A DNA stretch of 64,000 nucleotides from NCBI GenBank assembly GCA_045640565.1, contig JAZUFG010000076.1, positions 1-64,000 of the forward strand, in the 5' to 3' direction. The stretch comes from RGIG3159 sp045640565. GTDB taxonomy: Bacteria; Bacillota; Clostridia; Oscillospirales; Oscillospiraceae. The position numbers and the translations under genes were made by a program. Positions within the stretch are counted from its first letter, which is position 1; every line of letters begins with the position of its first letter. The notes beneath the pieces are model-generated. The model was given only the letters and a program-made list of their open reading frames with translations. It was not told where the DNA came from and searched no databases. This document shows, in pieces, positions 8,064-16,075 of the stretch.

Positions 8064-10334
8064 TTAAAGCCTTGAGCGCTGAATCTTCCCGTTGACCGTC
8101 TTAGGCAGAGAATCGCAGAAGGTCACGATACGGGGATATTTGTAGGGAGCCGTGTTCTTCTTGACATAGTCCTGGATCTCTTTTGCCAGGGCATCGCTGG
8201 GAACCGTTCCCTTCGTAAGCACAATGCTGGCCTTGACTACCTGACCCCGGACGGGATCGGGAGCAGCGCTGACGCCGCATTCCAGAACATAGGGCAGCTC
8301 CATGATGACGGACTCGATCTCAAAGGGCCCGATGCGATAACCGGAGGATTTGATGACATCGTCCTTCCTTCCCACATACCAGAAGAAACCGTCTTCATCC
8401 TTCCAGGCAAGGTCGCCGGTATGATAGTAGCCGTCGTGCCATACTGCCGCTGTGGCTTCCGGATCATTATAAAAGTTTTTGAAGAGGCCGCAGGGAACCC
8501 GCTCCGAGGTTTTCACCACGATTTCGCCGGGCTCACCGGTATTGGCGGGTTTTCCTTCTTTATCCAGAAGCTCAATATCGTAAACCGGCGTGGGCTTGCC
8601 CATGGAACCGATCTTATGGGTGCCGCCGATCAGGTTGCCGATTGCCAGGGTGAGCTCGGTCTGGCCGAAGCCCTCCATGATCTGCAGACCCGTGGCCTTT
8701 TCAAACTGGCGGTAAACCTCGGGATTCAGGGCTTCGCCGGCCGTTGTCATGTGGACAACGGAGGAGAAATCATACTTGCTGATATCCTCCCGAATCATCA
8801 TGCGGAGCATGGTGGGAGGCGCACAGAAGGTAGTGATCTTATACTTGGCAAAGAGGGGAAGGATATCCGCGGCGTCAAAACGGTCAAAATCGTAGGTGAA
8901 GACCGCCGACTCGCAGAGCCACTGTCCATAGAGCTTTCCCCAAAGGGCTTTGCCCCAGCCCGTATCGGAGATAGTAAAGTGGAGACCGCCGTCCATAACG
9001 CCGTGCCAATACTTGGCGGTAACGAAATGGCTCAGAGCATACTTGTAGGAGTGCTCCACGATCTTGGGATAGCCGGAGGTGCCCGAGGTAAAGAACATGA
9101 TCATGGTATCATCGCCGCAGGGCGTGTTCTCTGTGCGGTAGAAGTGGGCACTGTACATATCAAACTCATCGTCAAAGGAATGCCAACCTTGGCGCTTTTC
9201 TCCGACGAGGATCTTGGTCTCCAGCGTGGGGCAGTTTGCCTCAACAGACTCAACAGCTTCGGCCACACCGTCCCGGCAGGTGGCGATGATTGCCTTAATG
9301 CCTGCGGACTTGAAACGGTATTCGAAGTCGTGGGGCTGGAGCTGGCTTGTGGCGGGAATTGCCACAGCGCCGAGCTTGTGCAGACCGAGGATGGCAAACC
9401 AGAACTGGTAATGCCGCTTGAGGACCACCAGAACCCGGTCACCCTTGGAAATGCCCAGGGCCTTGAAATAGTTTGCCGCCTGGTTGGAAGCCCGCTTCAT
9501 ATCCTTAAAGGTAAAGCGCCGCTCGTTCTTATCCCGATCCAGATGGATCATGGCCAGCTTTTCGGGTTCCCGCTTGGCAATGCGGTCCACAATATCAAAG
9601 GCAAAATTGAAGCGGTCTTCATGCATGAAGTCGATCTTCTTCAGTGCGCCCTTTTCATCCTCCTCCGTGTGGATGAACTCCGAGCAGACAGGCTTTGTCT
9701 TGGAAGTCTGGGAGTGGAAGAGGGTGTTGCGGATGGCCGTCTCCTTTACCTCCGCGCCGGGAAGCACGATGGCAAGGAAGATGCAGTCCCGCTGGTCCAC
9801 GGCGATCATGCCGTGAGGGGTGGAGGAGTTATAGAGGATGCTGTCGCCCTCACTGAGGTATTCCGTCTTATCCCCCACCACGACCTTGAGCCGACCGCTG
9901 AGAATATAGTCAAATTCCTGGCCGCTGTGGGTAGTGGTATGAACGGGAAGATTCTGAAGCTCCTCCCGGTATTCATAGGTGACATAGTAGGGCTCTGCAA
10001 TTTTCTTGTGGAACATGGGGGCGAGGTTCTGGATCTCAATGCCGTCCTCTTTGGCGGTCTCCTGTCCCTGACCCTTGCGGGTCACGGTATAGGAGCTGAG
10101 GCGGGCGCTGCGGCCCTCCAGAATATCGCTCATGCCGATGTTGAAGGCCAGAGAGCATTTGTAGATAAAGGTAAAGGGGAAATCCATTTCTCCCGCTTCG
10201 TATTTGCAATACTCCTCAACAGTTACGCCTGTCTTTTCCGCCATCTCTTCCACGGTAAAGTCGGAGATGTCGCGCATTTCACGAATACGGGCAGCGATCT
10301 CATGCAATGTATTTGTATTTTCTGCGTTCGGCAT
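8064..10334 (-). CDS. XRE-HTH + cupin + AMP-forming acyl-CoA synthetase fusion (copy 2)
   Basis: A 756-residue paralogue of the next gene with the same order: XRE helix-turn-helix (residues about 8-70, MRDISDFTVEEMAEKTGVT), cupin (about 115-200, HSGQEFDYILSGRLKVVVGD and SSTPHGMIAVDQRD), then an acyl-CoA synthetase (about 220-756) with FTSGTSGYPK, GRKDDVIKSSGYRIGP and the catalytic lysine in VNGKIQR. A 70-residue stretch from YHTGDLAWKD to VVKASIVL is identical to copy 1 while the N-terminal thirds have diverged. Its ATG shares a base with the stop of the upstream fusion gene, so the two are translationally coupled. Two ligases may handle different branched acids; this is inferred. Confidence 0.85.
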   Translation of the reverse strand: MPNAENTNTLHEIAARIREMRDISDFTVEEMAEKTGVTVEEYCKYEAGEMDFPFTFIYKCSLAFNIGMSDILEGRSARLSSYTVTRKGQGQETAKEDGIEIQNLAPMFHKKIAEPYYVTYEYREELQNLPVHTTTHSGQEFDYILSGRLKVVVGDKTEYLSEGDSILYNSSTPHGMIAVDQRDCIFLAIVLPGAEVKETAIRNTLFHSQTSKTKPVCSEFIHTEEDEKGALKKIDFMHEDRFNFAFDIVDRIAKREPEKLAMIHLDRDKNERRFTFKDMKRASNQAANYFKALGISKGDRVLVVLKRHYQFWFAILGLHKLGAVAIPATSQLQPHDFEYRFKSAGIKAIIATCRDGVAEAVESVEANCPTLETKILVGEKRQGWHSFDDEFDMYSAHFYRTENTPCGDDTMIMFFTSGTSGYPKIVEHSYKYALSHFVTAKYWHGVMDGGLHFTISDTGWGKALWGKLYGQWLCESAVFTYDFDRFDAADILPLFAKYKITTFCAPPTMLRMMIREDISKYDFSSVVHMTTAGEALNPEVYRQFEKATGLQIMEGFGQTELTLAIGNLIGGTHKIGSMGKPTPVYDIELLDKEGKPANTGEPGEIVVKTSERVPCGLFKNFYNDPEATAAVWHDGYYHTGDLAWKDEDGFFWYVGRKDDVIKSSGYRIGPFEIESVIMELPYVLECGVSAAPDPVRGQVVKASIVLTKGTVPSDALAKEIQDYVKKNTAPYKYPRIVTFCDSLPKTVNGKIQRSRL

Positions 10335-12811
10335 TACAAACCTAACCTCCTCACTGCATCTTCTCTCATTTTATACTTCAGGACCTTGCCGGCTGCATTC
10401 ATGGGGAACGCATCCATAAAGGTGATATATTTCGGAACCTTATGGCGGGCAAGACTTGCCTTGATGAAATCCAGCATCTCATTCTCGCTTACGGACTCGC
10501 CGTCCTTCAGAATGATGCAGGCCATAGCCTCTTCCCCGTATTTCTTATCCGGCACCGCGATCACCTGAACATCCTGAACCTTGGGATGGGTATAGATGAA
10601 TTCCTCAATTTCCTTGGGGTAGATATTCTCGCCGCCCCGGATGATCATATCCTTGAGCCGGCCCGTGATACGGTAGCAGCCCTTTTCATCCCGGCAGGCC
10701 AGATCCCCGGAATGGAGCCAGCCTTCGGCATCCACCGTGTCCCGGGTGGCATCGGGCATTTTGTAATAGCCCTTCATGGTATTGTAGCCCCGGGCGCAGA
10801 ATTCTCCGTTCTGGCCGTCGGGCAGCTCCGCGCCGGTCTCCGGGTCCACGATCTTGCATTCCACATGGGGGAAAGCATAGCCGACCGTCTCCGTGCGCAG
10901 GTCAAGAGGATCCGTCCAGGCAGACATGGTGTTGCCCGGGGCGGTTTCCGTCTGCCCGTAAACTGACACGATCCCCCGCATATTCATCTCGTCCGGCTGT
11001 GCCGCCCGGCGCATGAGCTCCGGCGGGCAGCCTGCTCCGGCCATAATGCCGGTCCGCATATGCGAAAAATCCGTCTTTCGGTAATCGGGATGATTAAACA
11101 TGGCAATAAACATGGTGGGCACACCGTTGAAGCAGGTGATATGCTCCATGTTGATGCAGGCCAGGGAGGACTTTGCCGAGAAATAGGGCAGCGGGCAAAG
11201 GGTAGTGCCGTGGGTCATGGACGCGGTCATGCTCAGAACCATGCCGAAGCAGTGGAACATGGGCACCTGCAGAAGCATTCTGTCCGCTGTGGAAAGTCCC
11301 ATACGGTCCCCGATGCATTTGCCGTTATTCACCACATTATAGTGGGTCAGCATAACGCCCTTGGGAAAGCCGGTGGTCCCGGAGGTATACTGCATGTTGC
11401 AGACATCGTCCGGCTTGACCCGAGCCGCCATCCTTGCCGTCTGCTCCGGAGGAACGCTCTCTGCTCTCTGCATGGCCTGCTCAAAGGTCAGGCAGCCATC
11501 CTGCCGGAAGCCCACCGTGATAACATTCCGCAGGAAGGGCAAACGGCGGCAGTGGAGGGGTGCGCCCGGGCGGCTCTGGGCGATCTCGGGGCAGAGCTCA
11601 TTGATGATCTGCCGGAAGTTGGAGTCCAGGCAGGACTCCACCATGATCAGGGTGTGGGTATCGGACTGGCGGAGAAGATATTCCGCCTCGTGGATCTTAT
11701 AGGCGGTGTTCATGCTCACCAGGACGGCACCGATCCGCCCGGTAGCCCAGAAGGCAATGAACCAGGCGGGAACATTGGTTGCCCAGATGGCAACCTTGCT
11801 TCCGGCTTTCACGCCCAGGGAAACCAGGGCCCGGGCAAAACGGTCCACATCCTCCCGGAACTCCGAATAGGTCCTAGTATAGTCCAGTGTGGTATAGCGG
11901 AAGGCATATTGGTCCGGGAAAGCGTCTGCGACCCGGTCCAGAACCTGAGAAAAGGTCAGGGAGATCAGTTCATCCTTTTTGAAGATATATTCTCCGCTGC
12001 CGTCAAAATTCGGATAATAGCGAGGCCGCTTGCCCCGGGTATTTTCAAAGCGGCTCATGTAATTGATAAAATGCGGGAAAATCAGCTCAGGGTCATTCAA
12101 TTCCTGCTCCCAATCGCTCTTCCATTCCAGGGAAAGGAAGCCGTCATAGTTCAGAGAGGAAAGCGCCCGCATGATGTCTTCCATGGGAAGCGTGCCTTCT
12201 CCGGGCAGGGTGTAGGCCCCGTCGTCATTGGAGTCCCGCAGGTGGACATGGCGAATATAGGCGCCCAGATTTGTGACCGTCTCCGAAGGCAGCTCACCCT
12301 TGTGCCGATAGGGATGGTGAACATCCCAAAGCACGCCCAGATTATCGCTGGCAAAACTGTCCAGGAGCTCCCGGAGCATCTTTGTGTTGTGGTAGATGCC
12401 GTTGGTCTTGATGAGCAGGGTGCAGCCCTTCTCCTCCGCATCGGGAATCAGGACATTCAGGCTGCGCCGCACGCCCTCCTCCGTGCCCTCCAGGGCTTTG
12501 ACTGCCACATAGGGGCAATCCAATGCCGAGGCAATATTCATCAAATTCCGGACCTGTTCCAGTATATCCGTATCCCCCAACGCGAGGTCCAGAGAACTAT
12601 CCAGGCAGGGGATGGAAAGACCCATGTCGCGAAGCTGACGGGCCGTTGCCGCAATATTATATTTGTGGAGCGCTCCTCCCCTGTCGGTCAGATCCGGCCG
12701 AGCGGAAAGATTATAGAGCTCCACCCCGGCAAAGCCCATTTCCTTTGCATCGGAAGTAAGCTCCTGCCAGTTCAGCCTTTGCCAGCCGCGGGTGTTGAAG
12801 GAAAGCTTCAT
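10334..12811 (-). CDS. Xylose-isomerase-like TIM barrel fused to a FadD-like acyl-CoA synthetase
   Basis: An 825-residue fusion. Residues 1 to about 265 resemble the sugar phosphate isomerase/epimerase (AP endonuclease 2) TIM barrel: MKLSFNTRGWQRLNWQELT, GVLWDVHHPYRHKGE, IRHVHLRDSN and FLSLEWK retain the family's Asp/His, His and Glu positions. The first metal-ligand Glu of the family (usually in a strand like LxLExH) appears as Lys in TLLIKTNG. Residues about 285-825 are an AMP-binding ligase with YTSGTTGFPKGVMLTHYN, GRLKDMIIRGGENIYPKE and the catalytic lysine of NAAGKVLKYKM. It overlaps the upstream synthase-like gene by 4 nt (ATGA). The ligase chemistry is clear. The role of the barrel, and whether it is active, is unknown. 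Confidence 0.85.
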   Translation of the reverse strand: MKLSFNTRGWQRLNWQELTSDAKEMGFAGVELYNLSARPDLTDRGGALHKYNIAATARQLRDMGLSIPCLDSSLDLALGDTDILEQVRNLMNIASALDCPYVAVKALEGTEEGVRRSLNVLIPDAEEKGCTLLIKTNGIYHNTKMLRELLDSFASDNLGVLWDVHHPYRHKGELPSETVTNLGAYIRHVHLRDSNDDGAYTLPGEGTLPMEDIMRALSSLNYDGFLSLEWKSDWEQELNDPELIFPHFINYMSRFENTRGKRPRYYPNFDGSGEYIFKKDELISLTFSQVLDRVADAFPDQYAFRYTTLDYTRTYSEFREDVDRFARALVSLGVKAGSKVAIWATNVPAWFIAFWATGRIGAVLVSMNTAYKIHEAEYLLRQSDTHTLIMVESCLDSNFRQIINELCPEIAQSRPGAPLHCRRLPFLRNVITVGFRQDGCLTFEQAMQRAESVPPEQTARMAARVKPDDVCNMQYTSGTTGFPKGVMLTHYNVVNNGKCIGDRMGLSTADRMLLQVPMFHCFGMVLSMTASMTHGTTLCPLPYFSAKSSLACINMEHITCFNGVPTMFIAMFNHPDYRKTDFSHMRTGIMAGAGCPPELMRRAAQPDEMNMRGIVSVYGQTETAPGNTMSAWTDPLDLRTETVGYAFPHVECKIVDPETGAELPDGQNGEFCARGYNTMKGYYKMPDATRDTVDAEGWLHSGDLACRDEKGCYRITGRLKDMIIRGGENIYPKEIEEFIYTHPKVQDVQVIAVPDKKYGEEAMACIILKDGESVSENEMLDFIKASLARHKVPKYITFMDAFPMNAAGKVLKYKMREDAVRRLGL

Positions 12812-14223
12812 GCTCCTTCCTCCTCATAGACGATCTTATTCAAGGCATTGATGTACGCCTGAATGGAAGAACCGATGATATCGGTAGATATGCCCCGGCC
12901 GGAATAAAGCTTGCCCTGAGAGCGCAGACGGACCACCGTCTCGCCCATGGCCTCACGGCCCTCTGTGACAGCCTGGATCTGGAAATCATCCAGTTCATAA
13001 TGGCAGCCCACGATCTGCTCGATCGCCAGGAAGGCCGCATCAATAGGGCCGTCACCCAGGCAGAAGCCCTTGCGGACCTGGCCGTTTTTCCGAAGCTGAA
13101 CGCAGGCAGTGGAATGGATCACATTGCCGGAATTGATAACAAAGCTCTCCAGCTCATAGCTGGGGGGAACCTGCATGGCCGCAGAAGCGATAATGGCATC
13201 CAGCTCCCGGGCACTGACATAATCCTTCCGGGAAGCGATTCCGGAGAAGGCCTCAAAGACGCGGCCTGCATCCTCTTCGCTCAGTTCATAGCCCATACGG
13301 GATGCGGCTTCACACACAGCATGCATATCATCCCGGCTGCTCAGCTGCCAGCCGTCCTCACTGGGACGGACACCGCTGTCAAAGGGGCTGGAACTGCTCC
13401 GGTCGGTGCAGCAGATCCGGTTGATGGCCGCAAGGCCGCGCTGAAGCTCTGTATTCCGCACATGACAGTTCAGTCCGAGATCATCCCCCCGAGCCAGGAG
13501 AACAGCCATCAGCTTATCCAGGGAGGCGCGGGCGCTGCCGCAGGAGCAAACCGTTGCTCCGTCAGCCCCGGCGCGCAGAGCAGAAAGCATGCAGGCATCT
13601 GCCATAAAGGCAGCATTGGAAGCGGAGACCGTTAGGGAAACGCCTTCGGGCAGGAGAGATTTCACATAGCCGATTTCGGCCGCCATTTCCTCGGGGAGCA
13701 TGGTGCCTGCGCTGTCACAGTAGCAAATGACGCCGGCGCCGGCTTCCAGGGCCACAGCAATCAGTTCGGCAAGAAAAGCTCTCTCACAGCGGCCTGCGTC
13801 CTCAGCCACAAAAACCACATCTTCGCAGAGCTCCCGGCAGGCAGCAACCGTATTTTTCACCAGTTCGGGCATTGCGGCCGCCTTCACCCTCAGGGAATAC
13901 TCCATTCCCACAGGACTCACGGGCATACGGACCATGAGGCGCGGATGCTTGGCATTGCTGAGAGAGGCCCAAAGAGCCGACAGACCATCCGGATCGCCGA
14001 CAGGGACATCCACGGCCAAAACGGCAGAGTTCACCGCCATAGCCAGGCTCTTCAAAAGCAAGCTGTCCTTCTTATCGCAGTTCAGCTTGCCGGTCTCAAT
14101 CGCATCCAGGCCAAGCTGGTCCAAAAGCTTCGCCATTTCCAGCTTCTCGCGGAAGCTCAGCTCATGCCCTGCAAAGGAAGCGGCCTCGCCCATTGTTCTG
14201 TCACTGATTCGGATCGTTCTCAT
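12808..14223 (-). CDS. 2-isopropylmalate-synthase-like protein lacking the metal site
   Basis: A 471-residue LeuA/HMGL-family homologue. Family blocks that remain are SPVGMEYSLRVK, VFVAEDAGRCE and the C-terminal allosteric domain with GDGPIDAAFLAIEQIVG and GRGISTDIIGSSIQAYINALNK. The catalytic signatures do not: the N-terminal DTTLRDGEQ is replaced by SDRTMGEA, the metal-binding HCHNDLG by VSASNAA, NGIGERAGN by CSCGSARAS, and the later SGIHQDG by SPFDSG. ATG 14223 was chosen because GGAAGG lies 7 nt upstream; the longer frame would run back into the attenuator hairpin. It is the first gene after the leader. It could be a leucine-sensing pseudoenzyme or have altered chemistry; no function is proven. 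Confidence 0.8.
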   Translation of the reverse strand: MRTIRISDRTMGEAASFAGHELSFREKLEMAKLLDQLGLDAIETGKLNCDKKDSLLLKSLAMAVNSAVLAVDVPVGDPDGLSALWASLSNAKHPRLMVRMPVSPVGMEYSLRVKAAAMPELVKNTVAACRELCEDVVFVAEDAGRCERAFLAELIAVALEAGAGVICYCDSAGTMLPEEMAAEIGYVKSLLPEGVSLTVSASNAAFMADACMLSALRAGADGATVCSCGSARASLDKLMAVLLARGDDLGLNCHVRNTELQRGLAAINRICCTDRSSSSPFDSGVRPSEDGWQLSSRDDMHAVCEAASRMGYELSEEDAGRVFEAFSGIASRKDYVSARELDAIIASAAMQVPPSYELESFVINSGNVIHSTACVQLRKNGQVRKGFCLGDGPIDAAFLAIEQIVGCHYELDDFQIQAVTEGREAMGETVVRLRSQGKLYSGRGISTDIIGSSIQAYINALNKIVYEEEGA

Positions 14224-14236
14224 AGTGATACCTTCC

Positions 14237-14278
14237 AAAAAAAATAGTCCGCACGGTCTTTGTCTGACCATACGGACT
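14237..14278 (-). terminator. Attenuator terminator hairpin in front of the branched-chain operon
   Basis: On the minus strand AGTCCGTATGGTC (14278-14266) pairs over all 13 positions, with two G-U pairs, with GACCGTGCGGACT (14258-14246) across a 7-nt loop. It is followed at once by ATTTTTTTT (14245-14237). This is a textbook intrinsic terminator, yet it sits inside the 5' leader, ending 13 nt before the first structural ATG and 40 nt after the leader-peptide stop. That placement marks it as an attenuator. Confidence 0.9.
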
Positions 14279-14318
14279 TGAACTTGAATCTGGCTTTTTC
14301 AGCTGTTCTCATTCAGTT

Positions 14319-14420
14319 CTAGGCACGACAAAAGGCCTTATTCTCAGACTCTACACCTACGCGCAGAGCCATAATAATAAGGCTAATTACAAGAACCAGA
14401 ATGAAGGAAACGGAAATCAT
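14319..14420 (-). CDS. Ile/Leu/Val-rich leader peptide of the branched-chain operon
   Basis: A 33-codon ORF on the minus strand, too short for routine gene calling. It starts with ATG at 14420, preceded by GAGGA at a 7-nt spacing, and ends with TAG. The first 20 residues read MISVSFILVLVISLIIMALR and the peptide continues with VGV and a polar tail ending in FCRA. Fourteen of 33 residues are Ile, Val or Leu, eleven of them within residues 2-16. An intrinsic terminator follows 40 nt after its stop and the branched-chain operon follows that. The arrangement matches leader peptides of the ilv/leu type, where ribosome stalling at scarce branched-chain aminoacyl-tRNA relieves termination. A small hydrophobic membrane peptide is the alternative reading. 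I did not find an unambiguous antiterminator. Confidence 0.75.
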   Translation of the reverse strand: MISVSFILVLVISLIIMALRVGVESENKAFCRA

Positions 14421-14476
14421 GCTAAATTCCTCACAGCATTCAAACTCAGAGTTGTAACCATTCATTTAACATGTGA

Positions 14477-14505
14477 AATATAACAGAAAAATTCACTTTT
14501 TACAA
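14477..14505 (-). promoter_or_regulatory. Sigma-A-type promoter of the leader-attenuated operon
   Basis: On the minus strand TTGTAA (14505-14500) and TATATT (14482-14477) are separated by exactly 17 nt. Transcription would begin near 14470, about 50 nt before the leader-peptide ATG. No other good promoter was seen between here and the structural genes. Confidence 0.65.
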
Positions 14506-14706
14506 TTGTATAATTTGCAGAAAATTCCCTTTCAAATTCCCGCCTTCTTCGTTAAATTATACAATAATTATAAGAAATCCCACCCATTTCCCCTTTGAAA
14601 GCTCCCGTTTTGCCCCGCATAGATTTCGGAAAGACCTAAAAGCGGGCATGAATGCTCCAAAACGGTCCGCAAAAGCTGCCCTGAGGGCATTTTCTTCATA
14701 AGAGTT

Positions 14707-14735
14707 TTGACAAAAGAATCCTGCTATGTTATAAC
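14707..14735 (+). promoter_or_regulatory. Sigma-A-type promoter for the membrane-protein/PrsW pair
   Basis: TTGACA (14707-14712) and TATAAC (14730-14735) with a 17-nt spacer, 35 nt upstream of the TTG start at 14770. The remaining 14510-14700 stretch between the divergent promoters is AT-rich and shows no other clear signal. Confidence 0.7.
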
Positions 14736-14769
14736 TGCAGTATATTCTTGATAAAGGGCGGGCGGAATT

Positions 14770-15438
14770 TTGATTAAGCTGCTTGAATTGATCTCCTTTG
14801 CCGTTTCTGTATTGGCCTTCGGCTATGCAGGTCTGCAATTTTTCCATAAAGAAAGCCCTAAGTATTTCCAGCTCTATGCCTGCGCTGCGGGCTGCTATAT
14901 GCTGGAGGAGCTTTGGGTCATCGTAAATTCTCTGCTGGGAAACGGTCTGGAGAGCGGCCTTCTGACGGTCCGCCTCTTCGGTTTCTTCGGCTGCCTCTGT
15001 TTCATGCTTTCCGCCAACGTAAACGAATTTGACCGGGTGGTGGATGAAGGAAAGAACAAGAAGGCAGCTATCCCCGCTCTTGCCTTTCCCCTTCTTCTTC
15101 TCCTTTTCTTTTCCCTCTATGCCTTTTCTCCCCTGAATACGGAGCCGGATTCGGTAACTGTCTTCGGGCTGATCAGTCTCTCTCCGGCTTTGGCGGCTGC
15201 CTTTTTCAGCGCAAAGCACCTCTTTCTTCCGGAGGACGCCCTGGGCCTCCTCCGCATTACCAGAAAGGTAGATATCCTTGCCCTGATTTTTTACGGAGAA
15301 AACTTTCTCTATCCCTTTGTCAACCTCTACCTATCCGGAAGGGCCCTGAGTGTCTGTGATCTAATCCTGACAGGCACCCTCTTTGCCCTTATTCTTTCAT
15401 GCGGAAAGGGGGCCCGACAATGGAAAGCTCTCATCTGA
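14770..15438 (+). CDS. Uncharacterised integral membrane protein
   Basis: A 222-residue protein with about six or seven hydrophobic segments (for example LISFAVSVLAFGYAGLQFF, ALAFPLLLLLFFSLYAF) and no soluble domain of note. I do not recognise the family. The proposed start is TTG, with a GC-rich GGGCGGGCGG element upstream, so the exact start is uncertain. Its last 19 nt overlap the PrsW-like gene, which suggests co-translation and perhaps a functional pair, such as a sensor or substrate for the protease. Confidence 0.6.
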   Translation: MIKLLELISFAVSVLAFGYAGLQFFHKESPKYFQLYACAAGCYMLEELWVIVNSLLGNGLESGLLTVRLFGFFGCLCFMLSANVNEFDRVVDEGKNKKAAIPALAFPLLLLLFFSLYAFSPLNTEPDSVTVFGLISLSPALAAAFFSAKHLFLPEDALGLLRITRKVDILALIFYGENFLYPFVNLYLSGRALSVCDLILTGTLFALILSCGKGARQWKALI

Positions 15439-16055
15439 TGCTCTTTTTCTGCCTGGCCGCTCCCCTCTCCATGATGCTTCTGATTTTCAAGGGGCGCTCC
15501 CGGGCGATCCTCGCTTTCCTCCTGACCGGCATTTTCATGTGCCTTTTTGCGGGAGAGGTCAACGGGCTGATCCGCAAAAACACGGAATCCTCCCTCTATT
15601 TCCTCACGGTGAATGTCACCCCCATTGTAGAAGAGATCCTCAAAGCGCTTCCCGTGGTCTTTATTGCCTTTCTTTTCCGGCCACAGCGCCAATTCCTGCT
15701 GGAAGGCTCCATTGCCGTGGGCGTGGGCTTTGCCACCATGGAAAATGTCTGTCTGCTTTTTGATTCCGCCTCCGTGATTTCCGCAGGGACGATCCTGGCC
15801 CGGGGTTTTGGCGCGGGAATGATGCATGGAATCAGCACCCTGGCTGTGGGCTTTGCCATGGCCTATGTCAGCGCGGATAAAAAAATCTCCAAAACGGGCA
15901 CGGTTGCTGCCCTCTCCGTCGCCATCATCTATCATTCCATCTATAACATTCTTGTCCAGTCCGTATATCCCCTGCTGGGCATTCTCCTGCCCATTGCCAG
16001 CTATATCCCTCTTCTCTTCCTATTGGGAGAAAAAAAGAAAAAAGGGAACGAATAA
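15420..16055 (+). CDS. PrsW-like intramembrane protease
   Basis: Polytopic membrane protein of 211 residues. The motifs of the PrsW/CPBP-like group are visible: VEEILKALP (EExxK type) on one helix, GVGFATMENV (FxxxEN type), GFGAGMMHGISTLAVG and IIYHSIYN, giving the conserved Glu/His set expected for intramembrane cleavage. ATG 15420 is preferred over the upstream in-frame ATG 15399 because AAAGGGGG precedes it at a suitable distance. PrsW proteins cleave anti-sigma factors in Bacillus and Clostridioides; the target here is unknown, and no sigma/anti-sigma pair lies nearby. Confidence 0.8.
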   Translation: MESSHLMLFFCLAAPLSMMLLIFKGRSRAILAFLLTGIFMCLFAGEVNGLIRKNTESSLYFLTVNVTPIVEEILKALPVVFIAFLFRPQRQFLLEGSIAVGVGFATMENVCLLFDSASVISAGTILARGFGAGMMHGISTLAVGFAMAYVSADKKISKTGTVAALSVAIIYHSIYNILVQSVYPLLGILLPIASYIPLLFLLGEKKKKGNE

Positions 16056-16075
16056 CCCGCATCCTACTGAAAAGA

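Noticed and set aside
14417..14461. A 14-codon ORF upstream of and overlapping the leader peptide
   Set aside because: It has no ribosome binding site and no run of branched-chain codons, so a chance ORF is more likely.
14224..14470. T-box riboswitch
   Set aside because: No T-box consensus sequence or specifier-loop structure was found; the leader peptide plus terminator explains the region better.
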